Shown here in pieces: positions 1-7,651 of a stretch of DNA of 64,000 bases. How positions within the stretch are numbered: position 1 is the stretch's first letter; every line of letters starts with the position of its first letter. This stretch comes from a virus, in the IMG/VR virus record IMGVR_UViG_3300020183_000042, positions 1 to 64,000 of that record; one strand, 5' to 3'. The notes below the pieces were generated by a model. The model worked only from the letters and a program-made list of their open reading frames with translations. It searched no databases and had not been told where the DNA came from. The translations under genes and the position numbers were made by a program.

Positions 1-279
1 ACCTTCAATGTTTAGATAGTACACTTCTCTAGGGCCTTTTAGGGTTCCTTGATATTGAGATTTTTGAGCAGTAGATGCGAAGTCTAAAGATGTTGTGGTT
101 TTACCGCATTTAGGTTGTCCTGTAAGAACAACGAAACTACCCTCTGGTATTCCTCCATTCAATACAATGTCTAGTGATGGACTTACTGGTATAGTAATGC
201 TCTTTCTGTCTACAACAGCATTTCCATTTAATATGATATTGTCGCCAAAGGTTTTTATTACATCTTCTTTTAGATTCAT
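1..279 (-). CDS. RecA-like recombinase, N-terminal part (cut by window edge)
   Basis: The reading frame opens with ATG at 279 and runs off the left edge, giving 93 residues. A Walker A motif GQPKCGKTT follows a GGIPEGSFVVL lead-in, the usual start of the RecA/UvsX ATPase core, and the visible part ends near a YYLNIEG strand that resembles the RecA strand before its catalytic glutamate. RecA-family proteins form filaments on single-stranded DNA for strand exchange; a DnaB-type or KaiC-type ATPase is the main alternative. The rest of the gene lies outside the window. Confidence 0.65.
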   Translation of the reverse strand, partial: MNLKEDVIKTFGDNIILNGNAVVDRKSITIPVSPSLDIVLNGGIPEGSFVVLTGQPKCGKTTTSLDFASTAQKSQYQGTLKGPREVYYLNIEG

Positions 280-710
280 TATTCTAGATCCTTAAGTTTG
301 GAAATGATATTCTTTGTTGATTGTGGCTTACTATAATTGATATCTTGTTTTCTTGACAAATCAACAGATAAATTTTGATTTTGTTGACTTAGCTTGATCT
401 GTTCTTGTTCTATGATAGGTACGAGGTGAGGTGCTCGCAGCGAATATATTTTTGTTGCTTTGCTGTTGTTGAGCGCTCTGACTATAGCAATATCGGAATA
501 CTTTTTAAGTAATTTATGAGCTGAAGATATTTGATTTCGATAAAATTTTTCCCATTCTGGAGTAAGCCAAAATCTATAATGTAAATCCTGCTTATTAATA
601 ATAGCCATTTTCTCACAAATCATTTCTGTGATATATTGTGCGGCTGATACTTCTTTACCATTCGAATATTTAGAAGGATATTTTTTCTTCATTATATTGT
701 ATTTTTCCAT
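279..710 (-). CDS. Hypothetical phage protein
   Basis: A 143-residue basic protein of unknown function. The start at 710 overlaps the end of the upstream gene by 19 bases; an internal ATG at 692 is a possible alternative. The first half has an aromatic stretch (RFWLTPEWEKFYR) and the second half is rich in Gln and Ser. It is immediately followed by the RecA-like gene, so the two are probably co-transcribed. Confidence 0.7.
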   Translation of the reverse strand: MEKYNIMKKKYPSKYSNGKEVSAAQYITEMICEKMAIINKQDLHYRFWLTPEWEKFYRNQISSAHKLLKKYSDIAIVRALNNSKATKIYSLRAPHLVPIIEQEQIKLSQQNQNLSVDLSRKQDINYSKPQSTKNIISKLKDLE

Positions 711-1339
711 ATGTCTTCATAATAACCCCACCCAGGATAATTTTTATAAGCTAGGTTTTGATATGTTTTATAATGGGTAGTAAAATGACGCCCATGATTA
801 ATATGTATACAAGCTTTTGAGGATGTCCATGTTGTTATATTGTCGTCTGGTTCTAGATTGAGCACAACATCTTTGATGGCTGTTTTGATTCTTTGTTCAA
901 AATGATGTACAGCCTCATCAAATATCATTATCATTTGATGTAATGGTTGGTCATTTTGTGCTGACAATTGAAAACCAGTATCACATAAGCCTATATGGTT
1001 AGCGTTGCATAAACATCCAGTATCAAATTCAGGAAATAAAAAATATTCTTCTGGATATATTACATCATGTTCCAAAAAACAAACATACTTATATTGGTTT
1101 GGATCCACACTATACAACAGTTGTAGTATTTGAATAATAATATTTAGATGGTTTTTACTATTTGTTAATGCTTTTTTACTATCAAAAGGATTATTATTAA
1201 TTTTGAACCAAGAGCATGTTTTTATATCTACTAGATGCTTGTTTAAAGAAATATCACGCAAACTATTTAGTGTATATTCTATAATTTTTGGAATAGAATT
1301 ATCAGTGTAATATACTCCTAATTTATTAGTTGTAGACAT
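692..1339 (-). CDS. Glycosyltransferase-like protein (GT-A type)
   Basis: A 215-residue protein with an EHDVIYPEEYF segment, resembling the acidic metal-binding motif of GT-A glycosyltransferases, after a predicted strand (YKYVCFLEHD). Later segments contain conserved-looking His and Trp residues (INHGRHFTTHY, GWGYYEDIW). Family-level function is inferred from this motif only; acceptor and donor are unknown. It lies apart from the main glycan cluster. Confidence 0.5.
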   Translation of the reverse strand: MSTTNKLGVYYTDNSIPKIIEYTLNSLRDISLNKHLVDIKTCSWFKINNNPFDSKKALTNSKNHLNIIIQILQLLYSVDPNQYKYVCFLEHDVIYPEEYFLFPEFDTGCLCNANHIGLCDTGFQLSAQNDQPLHQMIMIFDEAVHHFEQRIKTAIKDVVLNLEPDDNITTWTSSKACIHINHGRHFTTHYKTYQNLAYKNYPGWGYYEDIWKNTI

Positions 1340-1371
1340 TTTTATTTACAAACCAGCTATCAAAATTAATT

Positions 1372-1674
1372 TTAGCTATTTTTAGGTCTATGTATACAAT
1401 CTTGTGTTCTATTGGTGGTATTCATATTTTTTATCAGTTCATCGTTTTGCATAGATGCTGCTTGTGTCATAATGCTAACATTTTTGCTTTTTTTAGCACT
1501 AGTTTCATTGATCATTAGGTTTTTAGTGGATGATTGTTTGTTTGTGGGATTTTTATCCAAAATTTTAGACACATCAGATTCTTTGAGCTTTAGTTCTTTC
1601 GCTATGGTAGCATTATCCATTTTCATGGTGTCGTGTAAATATTTAACGGCGTATTCTTGGATTTTTGTGCTCAT
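1372..1674 (-). CDS. Hypothetical protein with helix-turn-helix-like N-terminus
   Basis: A 100-residue protein. Residues 5-40 (AVKYLHDTMKMDNATIAKELKLKESDVSKIL) read like a helix-turn-helix in which ATIAKELKLKESDVSKIL is the DNA-facing part. The rest is low-complexity, rich in Ser, Asn and Lys. It could be a small regulator or a terminase-small-subunit-like DNA binder; neither can be settled here. Confidence 0.55.
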   Translation of the reverse strand: MSTKIQEYAVKYLHDTMKMDNATIAKELKLKESDVSKILDKNPTNKQSSTKNLMINETSAKKSKNVSIMTQAASMQNDELIKNMNTTNRTQDCIHRPKNS

Positions 1675-2078
1675 CAGGACATCTCTCTTTCTGCATTATT
1701 TATCCATGCTATGTTTTTTGTGGTAAGAAAATTAGAATATAGATCGAAGATTTGTTGATTTACCTCTTTGAATTCCCATTCTTTTCTACCAATTTTACTC
1801 ATGAATTTATTGTTATTGCCCTCGCTATATAGCCCTATTGGATTATACAGTTTACCGTGTGCTCCAACTTTCACAAAATATCTTTTAGGATTAGTTCCAT
1901 ACTGGGAGGATTTTGCTACCACTAATTCATTCTCTTTGTTTGCTCTTGGTTTTTTATTTTCGTCTATAAAGTCGTGATCACCTAATATGGTATAAAAACA
2001 CTCTATACGATTAGTGTCCGTAGATGTTGTATTTTGACGATAGATAAATTGATCGGTATCTGTTGTTAATTTGGCCAT
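1674..2078 (-). CDS. Hypothetical phage protein
   Basis: A 134-residue protein without a recognised domain. It is rich in aromatic and charged residues (IGRKEWEFKEVNQQIFDLY) and has no signal peptide or membrane segment. It overlaps the FmdB-like gene upstream by 13 bases, suggesting translational coupling. Confidence 0.65.
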   Translation of the reverse strand: MAKLTTDTDQFIYRQNTTSTDTNRIECFYTILGDHDFIDENKKPRANKENELVVAKSSQYGTNPKRYFVKVGAHGKLYNPIGLYSEGNNNKFMSKIGRKEWEFKEVNQQIFDLYSNFLTTKNIAWINNAEREMS

Positions 2079-2413
2079 ATGGTTTTTGGTCCTTTCTTTA
2101 TTCTTGACATTCCTTTTGGTAGGGGTTTTTCCGACTGTTTTTCTTTGTAATCATTATGTTTGGAGTATAATGATGTTTTTTGATCATCGCTCATTCTGTC
2201 TCTATTTCTATTAGCTAAATCTCCTATGGTTTTTAATTCACTGTCTGATTTTCTTACCGATGCGGATTGTGTGGCTAAATCAAGCATATAATCTCTGTGT
2301 GTATCCGTATTTTTACAGAATGTGCATTTAGGAGATTGCTCATAGTCTTTGATATAAAAGAATAACTCAAATTGTTTCTGGCAGTGATTACAATGATATG
2401 AATAGGTTGGCAT
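2066..2413 (-). CDS. FmdB-like zinc-ribbon protein
   Basis: A 115-residue protein starting MPTYSYHCNHCQKQFE, the typical opening of the FmdB family of small zinc ribbons, with a second pair CTFC near residue 31. The ATG at 2413 is chosen because the family starts MPTY and the upstream HNH gene ends at 2416. In phages these proteins are thought to bind nucleic acid or act as regulators; the exact role is unknown. The C-terminal half is charged and lysine-rich. Confidence 0.75.
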   Translation of the reverse strand: MPTYSYHCNHCQKQFELFFYIKDYEQSPKCTFCKNTDTHRDYMLDLATQSASVRKSDSELKTIGDLANRNRDRMSDDQKTSLYSKHNDYKEKQSEKPLPKGMSRIKKGPKTIWPN

Positions 2414-2415
2414 AT

Positions 2416-3000
2416 CTACACAATATAAGAATCTGGTAAATAGATAGACCATTCTGGTGGTAGGTCTGTTTTTATTTTAGATAGGTGATACGAGATTGGC
2501 AAGTATTTGGGACTCTTATTCGGCTTGAATGGTAGCCCTAATAAGGACATATGCGCCTTTTTAGGGGTTCGGTTTCCCTTTTTACGATTACATGATATGC
2601 AAGATGTTACAATATTGGTCCAACAAGTCGGAGAACCATTATCGTTATTCCATATAGATTTCGGAATCACATGATCATAAGTTAATTCATTATATGTAAA
2701 AACACTAGAACAATATTGACAAGTAAAATTATCTCGTATAAAAATGTTCTTACGAGAGAATGTAACATTTTGTTTGTCTATTTTAAAGTATCGTTTGGTC
2801 CTAGCAACTGCTGGTACCGGATATTTTCTGTTGTTTGTTCCATTTATATGATCATCTTTATAGAAATCAATCACATCAATACCATACCTTGGATTGTGTT
2901 CATATTTCATATACCAAACTATAGCTTTTTGCCAACCAATAATTGATAATGGGCTATAATCAGCATTGAGCAGTAGGCATTTACTGTTTTTTAGTCTCAT
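2416..3000 (-). CDS. HNH endonuclease
   Basis: A 194-residue HNH nuclease. The CQYC pair, the LTYDHVIPKS core and the CISCNRKKGNRTP segment give the metal-binding and catalytic pattern of the type often found beside PhoH or as free-standing homing nucleases. It overlaps the PhoH gene by 20 bases. The N-terminal part (LLLNADYSPL) is also typical of this family. It may be a mobile nuclease or part of DNA processing. Confidence 0.85.
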   Translation of the reverse strand: MRLKNSKCLLLNADYSPLSIIGWQKAIVWYMKYEHNPRYGIDVIDFYKDDHINGTNNRKYPVPAVARTKRYFKIDKQNVTFSRKNIFIRDNFTCQYCSSVFTYNELTYDHVIPKSIWNNDNGSPTCWTNIVTSCISCNRKKGNRTPKKAHMSLLGLPFKPNKSPKYLPISYHLSKIKTDLPPEWSIYLPDSYIV

Positions 3001-3712
3001 CTTCTAAAAACTCTAATCTTAGTAGAATCTTAGCAATAATTGGATTTCTAACAATATCCCCATATTCTAGTCTGGAAAGTCCTACGCTGTCCACACCATC
3101 GAGGGCTTTAATTAAATCCAAAAATCCGCCACGGAAATTCCTTGGCAAATCAGACTGACTAATATCTCCTGTTAATACCATTTTACTATTGTTTCCTATG
3201 CGTGTCAACAACATTTTTAATTGATCATATGAAGCATTCTGGCACTCATCTGCTACTATAAAGCTATTGTGAAAGTTTCGTCCTCTCATTAATCCCAGGG
3301 GGACTATCTCAATTTTATTATTTAATTTTAATGCTGTATAGTGACTGATAGGAATAAAATGTAATATTTCGTCTAAGATTGGTAATAAGTATGGATGTAA
3401 CTTTTCCTCTGCTGTGCCGGGAAGGTATCCTATCTTCTCTCCGCTTTCTACTACTGGTCTTGTTATAATTATCTTTTTTACTTTGTCGTCTAGTAAATAT
3501 TCCAAAGCCATACCAATAGCAATGTGTGTTTTGCCGCTACCAGCCACACCTTGACAAAATGTAATAGTATTTTCTGCTACTGTTCTTATATAGTCTTTTT
3601 GGTTCTCTGATCGTGGTTTTAATCTATTTCGATATAGTGGACCAATTGATTCTATATCGTTGGTAGCATCTATAACTTTAGATTTTCTCTTATCTTTACT
3701 ATTCTTTCTCAA
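2981..3712 (-). CDS. phoH: PhoH-like ATPase
   Basis: A 243-residue PhoH-family NTPase. Walker A is GVAGSGKT at residues 55-62, Walker B is FIVADECQNAS, and a GDISQSDLP segment matches the sensor region. PhoH is frequent in phages, where it is linked to phosphate stress or RNA metabolism, although its role is not established. It sits between the HNH nuclease and the ribonucleotide reductase in what looks like one operon running down from the promoter at 6545-6572. Confidence 0.9.
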   Translation of the reverse strand: MRKNSKDKRKSKVIDATNDIESIGPLYRNRLKPRSENQKDYIRTVAENTITFCQGVAGSGKTHIAIGMALEYLLDDKVKKIIITRPVVESGEKIGYLPGTAEEKLHPYLLPILDEILHFIPISHYTALKLNNKIEIVPLGLMRGRNFHNSFIVADECQNASYDQLKMLLTRIGNNSKMVLTGDISQSDLPRNFRGGFLDLIKALDGVDSVGLSRLEYGDIVRNPIIAKILLRLEFLEDETKKQ

Positions 3713-3736
3713 TGGGATACCTCGCTGAGAGTAGGA

Positions 3737-5929
3737 TTAAATTAAGCAAGCGCCGCCGGCACAACTAATCTCTTCTATTCCAGCAGTATTATCCTCTGTT
3801 TCTAATAGTTGTGTATAATCGACTTTTTTATAACTATCATACAAATCGCAGTAGATTTTCCAGTTATAAACATCTTTCATACAATAGGTTAATCTTCTTA
3901 CATCTCCATCGAAATATTTACCAGCAAAATTCTTCATCTTTGTGGTGAATAATAGCTTTTCCTTAGTGTCGTTTTCTTTAGCTTGATTCATATTCACATA
4001 ATCACAAGCGGCCCACAAATTATTATCAAAAGCATTAAGTCCAAGTTCTATTAATCCAGAGCACCACAACGCAGCATCCCCGTATTCTTTTACTATTTCT
4101 CTGCTTGTGTAAACAGTGGTAAATGGTGCTTGGGGATAATCTTTGTCTCCGCTCTGTGGAATTAAACTAATACCAGCAAAGTATTTACGATTATCATAAA
4201 TGTATTTTATTACTTTTTCCCACTCATCTGGTTTGACTGTGACAGTATTACTAACATTATGACTAAGATAATCTTGAGTACATAATGATTTATTCTTACC
4301 AGAGTGTACCCAATTCTTTTGAGTATCCTTTACGATAGACAGCATATCCACAGCGGGAAGTTGATTCTTGGTTTTGGCTCCGTCGGGAACCTCAATTGGA
4401 AATTTAACTACCTCATCAGTATTATTTGCTGACCAGCGAGATTTTTCACACGCTTGTGGGTTATAATTCTTAAAGTGCTGGTATGGTGCTTCTAAAACAT
4501 TAGCCTGCACATGGCGTATATAGCGTTTAGCGTGATGAGGATGGATGCCAGAACTAGTCCCGAGCATACTGCTGCTTGTGCCCTCTGGTTTTAAACACGT
4601 TACTCTAGCGGCTTGATTAATACCGAGTTTTTTAGCAAATTCTTTATTGGTTTCTATGGTCATTTTAGCACCAGCCTTTAGAACCTTTTCTGATAAAACT
4701 AGATCATATTTTTCCATAGTACCAGTTAACGAAACACCCAATAAAGATTCTCTTTCAAAGATGCGGCAACTAATATCTCCTAGATAATCTAACTTTGTAA
4801 AGCCTGCTTGTAGTGTTCCTATAATCGCAGCAGCTTTACATCTTTCATAAAAATCAGATTCATCCTCTATAGATGAACAATTAATAGTAGATAGATTACA
4901 CCCTTGCCATCCACTCTTACCGCTCTCCTCATCAACAGGCCACATACCCACTTCCACACACGGATTAAAGGTCATCTCTGTAGAATCACTCCAAATAAAT
5001 CCAGGTTCACCAAATTCTTTAACACTTTCCATTAAGGTTTGAAATTCTTCGTATGTGGTAGAATCTTTTAATAAAAGAGCAGAGTTGTTGCTTCGTGCTC
5101 TTTGGGGATTTTCAAGATACCAGTTTCCAGTTTTAGCTTTGGCCATTTCTTCATCATCATGACTAAACAATGCTAAACTAGCGGATCGTCTAACACCACC
5201 ACTTAATACAGCATCACTACTGTGCATCACTATATCATAAGCATCAATTGGTCGTAGTTTCTTTTGACCATTGGATACACAACGATCTAACAATACTCGT
5301 ATTTTTTCTAATCCTTTAGCAAGAGGTTCGAATCCTGGGGCTTTTCCAACACCAGAACTAAGATTTGATCCTTGTGGACGAATATTGTTATAATCAAATA
5401 GTATATGACAATTCTTATATTGTTTAAATTCTTCTACTGGTTTACTAAAATAACTACTTAATAATACTCCTAGAGCATCTGCCCATCCTTCTATGCTATC
5501 TTCTATAACATAAACAGTGCCTTTGTCCTCTGGAGGATTGTGTTCCAGAGTTGGTAATTTGGAAACGTGGTGTTTTTGCACACTAAATCCTGTGCCGCTA
5601 CCACATAATAATAACCAAAAGCATTCTTGAAAAAATCGTAATCTATCACAATAGGAACTTGTGCAATTGTAGATTTTGGCGTGACGTTTTAGAATTGGTT
5701 CGCCACCAAATTGCAATCCTCTTTGTGAGCCAAGAACTTTTTTCTTATACATCATATCATATGCCCAATCAATATCTGTTGATATTCCTTTGTCAGCATA
5801 CATAGCGAGCATCATATTTCGCATACGATCCACAGCTTCTTTCCAGGTTTCTCTGCGATTTTTATCTTCTAACCAACGAGCATATTTACTAACGAATGTA
5901 TAATTTTGAAGTTCTTGAAGTGCTGACAT
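3737..5929 (-). CDS. nrdJ: Adenosylcobalamin-dependent ribonucleoside-triphosphate reductase (class II)
   Basis: A 730-residue enzyme that reduces ribonucleotides to deoxyribonucleotides for phage DNA synthesis. Markers are the active-site region YNCTSSYCD, the radical-site pattern NPCVEVG, and the C-terminal pair CAGGAC that re-reduces the active site. One full-length chain and no adjacent small subunit fit the monomeric class II enzyme, which needs vitamin B12 and no oxygen. Start ATG at 5929 follows a good AGGAG. It lies in a nucleotide cluster with dCMP deaminase; thymidylate synthase ThyX is encoded far away at 61 kb. Confidence 0.92.
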   Translation of the reverse strand: MSALQELQNYTFVSKYARWLEDKNRRETWKEAVDRMRNMMLAMYADKGISTDIDWAYDMMYKKKVLGSQRGLQFGGEPILKRHAKIYNCTSSYCDRLRFFQECFWLLLCGSGTGFSVQKHHVSKLPTLEHNPPEDKGTVYVIEDSIEGWADALGVLLSSYFSKPVEEFKQYKNCHILFDYNNIRPQGSNLSSGVGKAPGFEPLAKGLEKIRVLLDRCVSNGQKKLRPIDAYDIVMHSSDAVLSGGVRRSASLALFSHDDEEMAKAKTGNWYLENPQRARSNNSALLLKDSTTYEEFQTLMESVKEFGEPGFIWSDSTEMTFNPCVEVGMWPVDEESGKSGWQGCNLSTINCSSIEDESDFYERCKAAAIIGTLQAGFTKLDYLGDISCRIFERESLLGVSLTGTMEKYDLVLSEKVLKAGAKMTIETNKEFAKKLGINQAARVTCLKPEGTSSSMLGTSSGIHPHHAKRYIRHVQANVLEAPYQHFKNYNPQACEKSRWSANNTDEVVKFPIEVPDGAKTKNQLPAVDMLSIVKDTQKNWVHSGKNKSLCTQDYLSHNVSNTVTVKPDEWEKVIKYIYDNRKYFAGISLIPQSGDKDYPQAPFTTVYTSREIVKEYGDAALWCSGLIELGLNAFDNNLWAACDYVNMNQAKENDTKEKLLFTTKMKNFAGKYFDGDVRRLTYCMKDVYNWKIYCDLYDSYKKVDYTQLLETEDNTAGIEEISCAGGACLI

Positions 5930-5930
5930 C

Positions 5931-6071
5931 TTATCTCCTATTGAGCATTATTAACGAAAATACCCCTAACACTACAACACTTTCAAATGATTGTTGTTGC
6001 ATATGGGGATTCTGAGTTATAAGACTATAAACATAAATACCTAATGAAATATAAAACGATATTAATATCAT
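5931..6071 (-). CDS. Small membrane protein (46 aa)
   Basis: A short ORF that starts in an ATGA overlap with the stop of the deaminase gene and ends two bases before the reductase start, filling the gap exactly. The protein (MILISFYISLGIYVYSL then VVVLGVFSLIML) has two hydrophobic segments, so it should sit in the inner membrane. No function is recognised. The coupling and exact fit make it likely to be translated. Confidence 0.6.
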   Translation of the reverse strand: MILISFYISLGIYVYSLITQNPHMQQQSFESVVVLGVFSLIMLNRR

Positions 6072-6538
6072 AATACACCGCACAGTTGTTTCAGCCACGA
6101 AAGATTTGGTTCAACATATTCTATTTCTATACCACTCATACTAACAAAAGTATCAAATATTTTTTGAGCTTTTTCATCAAAAAGGTGTGTACCGTGATTG
6201 TTTGTCATAACTACTTTTCTAACTCCTTCTTGCCATAGAGCCATAATGCAATCGTTACACGATTGACCAGTAACATATGCTATTCCATTTTCTGGTCGTA
6301 TAGTACAATTAGATAGAGCATTACGTTCAGCGTGAATCATCCACGGATATTTGTCTGGTCTACTGTTTGGTAATAGAGTATCATCCAGGCCGCGAGGAAA
6401 TCCGTTGTATCCTAGTCCTAAAATCCTATTGTTAGAATCTGTTATTACACAACCATGTTGTGTTTGAACATCATGACTACGTTGAGAAATAACTTTAGCC
6501 AATCCTAAAAAATAATCTGTCCAGATGGGTCTGCTCAT
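6068..6538 (-). CDS. dCMP deaminase
   Basis: A 156-residue zinc deaminase of the cytidine/deoxycytidylate family. The zinc motif is HAERNAL with a downstream QSCNDCIMAL, giving the HAE and CxxC ligands. It converts dCMP to dUMP, the substrate for thymidylate synthesis by ThyX. A sigma70-like promoter ends only six bases before this ATG, so the transcript would start on or next to the start codon. The N-terminus (MSRPIWTDYFLGLA) is typical for the family, supporting this start. Confidence 0.9.
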   Translation of the reverse strand: MSRPIWTDYFLGLAKVISQRSHDVQTQHGCVITDSNNRILGLGYNGFPRGLDDTLLPNSRPDKYPWMIHAERNALSNCTIRPENGIAYVTGQSCNDCIMALWQEGVRKVVMTNNHGTHLFDEKAQKIFDTFVSMSGIEIEYVEPNLSWLKQLCGVL

Positions 6539-6544
6539 AGGAGT

Positions 6545-6572
6545 ATTATATCAGACCGTCCGTGTATGTCAA
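6545..6572 (-). promoter_or_regulatory. Sigma70-type promoter for the dCMP deaminase-RNR operon
   Basis: Minus-strand TTGACA (6567-6572) and a perfect TATAAT (6545-6550) with 16 bases between. The predicted transcript start falls on the ATG at 6538, so the message would be leaderless. It is the only member of the promoter family seen outside 47-61 kb. Confidence 0.75.
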
Positions 6573-6573
6573 C

Positions 6574-6822
6574 TCACTTTGTTGTAAGTTTATTATATAG
6601 CACAAGACTTATAACGCCACCAGCAACGCCCATGATTAGTCCTGCTGGACTCAAACTGTTGTATTGGCCCAGCACATACAATATGGCGCCACCCATATAA
6701 GATCCTGCCACTCCTAATGCTACTGTTTTAACAAAACCAAAATTCTCTTCGCCAGGAACCAGAGTTTTGGCCACGCTACCAACGAATAAACCATAAACAC
6801 ACCAGACTAGTAAATTAAACAT
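6574..6822 (-). CDS. GlsB/YeaQ/YmgE-like small membrane protein
   Basis: An 82-residue, glycine-rich protein with three hydrophobic segments. The GLFVGSVAKTLVPGEENFG start and two GVAGSYMGG/GVAGGVISL repeats match the transglycosylase-associated YeaQ/YmgE/GlsB family, inner-membrane proteins of unclear function. It overlaps the next upstream gene by 8 bases and starts a run of small membrane proteins. Confidence 0.75.
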   Translation of the reverse strand: MFNLLVWCVYGLFVGSVAKTLVPGEENFGFVKTVALGVAGSYMGGAILYVLGQYNSLSPAGLIMGVAGGVISLVLYNKLTTK

Positions 6823-7204
6823 TTGATGTCTCCACTAAGGCTACTATTTCATCATCCTTGAGGTTTTCTCCATTATCGAACAATGCGCTCATTAATCTCG
6901 TACTATATTTATAATATTGTTCTTTTGACATATTTTCTCTTAGTATTCTTTTGATTCTTAATTTTGTAAACCAGCCCTTTCTAATAGAGTAGTTTTTGAT
7001 TTCTTTTCCGTACAAAGAATATTTGTCTTGTACTGTGCAATCTGACGATAGTTTATTTTTGTTGCATTCTTGTAATACTCTAATAAGGGTCAGTATAATA
7101 CTAATAACCATAAGAATAGCGATTACGCTTCCAAATCGTTCTTCTTCTGGAATATTAGCCTGTTTCATTACTCTTTCACCGATAATTTTTACTTTAGGAT
7201 TCAT
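6815..7204 (-). CDS. Hypothetical membrane protein
   Basis: A 129-residue protein with one strong hydrophobic segment near residues 26-44 (SVIAILMVISIILTLIRVL) followed by a charged, basic region (RKGWFTKLRIKRIL) likely to lie in the cytoplasm. No family is recognised. It overlaps both neighbours by a few bases. Confidence 0.65.
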   Translation of the reverse strand: MNPKVKIIGERVMKQANIPEEERFGSVIAILMVISIILTLIRVLQECNKNKLSSDCTVQDKYSLYGKEIKNYSIRKGWFTKLRIKRILRENMSKEQYYKYSTRLMSALFDNGENLKDDEIVALVETSNV

Positions 7205-7512
7205 TTTTTTATTACCCTTGTTTTACAGTCTGGTTTGATAATTACTGGGGGGTGTGTGATTTCAGACGGAGCGTCACCGCTTTCTGGTTCACAATAACCA
7301 CACTCTACCCTTTTTATACCATCGCCACTAATATACCAACCCTTACCCTTACAAACAGGACATTCTTTTCTTTTATATTTCTTTACGTTTTCTGTTTGAT
7401 GAGACTTGATAATGCTGCCGACTACTGTAACAACACCTGTGGACGATCCGTTGTATCCATAGGCTCCGAATATGATGGATGTTAGCAGAAAGAAGGCGAC
7501 AACCTTATTCAT
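7201..7512 (-). CDS. Secreted or membrane-anchored zinc-ribbon protein
   Basis: A 103-residue protein. The ATG at 7512 is preferred because it gives a signal-peptide-like start (MNKVVAFFLLTSIIFGAYGY). The mature part carries a DnaJ-type zinc ribbon with CPVCKGKGW and a later CGYC, then a proline-rich tail. An exported zinc ribbon is unusual. It belongs to the cluster of small envelope proteins around the papain-like protease. Confidence 0.6.
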   Translation of the reverse strand: MNKVVAFFLLTSIIFGAYGYNGSSTGVVTVVGSIIKSHQTENVKKYKRKECPVCKGKGWYISGDGIKRVECGYCEPESGDAPSEITHPPVIIKPDCKTRVIKK

Positions 7513-7651
7513 TTCTCTTTCTCCATCGTGGTCTTGGTTTGGGAGTATTATCACCCTTTGGACTTGGACTCCACAATTTAATAATCTTGTATAGAAAACC
7601 CAAGAACATTTGAATAGCGCGACCTAATGATATTCTATCAATGAGTTTCAT
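7505..7651 (-). CDS. Small basic protein (48 aa)
   Basis: Starts in an ATGA overlap with the stop of the protease gene and runs into the next start. The product has an amphipathic or hydrophobic N-terminal half (AIQMFLGFLYKIIKLW) and a basic, proline-rich tail (PKPRPRWRKRNE). It could associate with the membrane. No family is recognised; the gene is called from coupling and exact fill of the gap. Confidence 0.55.
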   Translation of the reverse strand: MKLIDRISLGRAIQMFLGFLYKIIKLWSPSPKGDNTPKPRPRWRKRNE

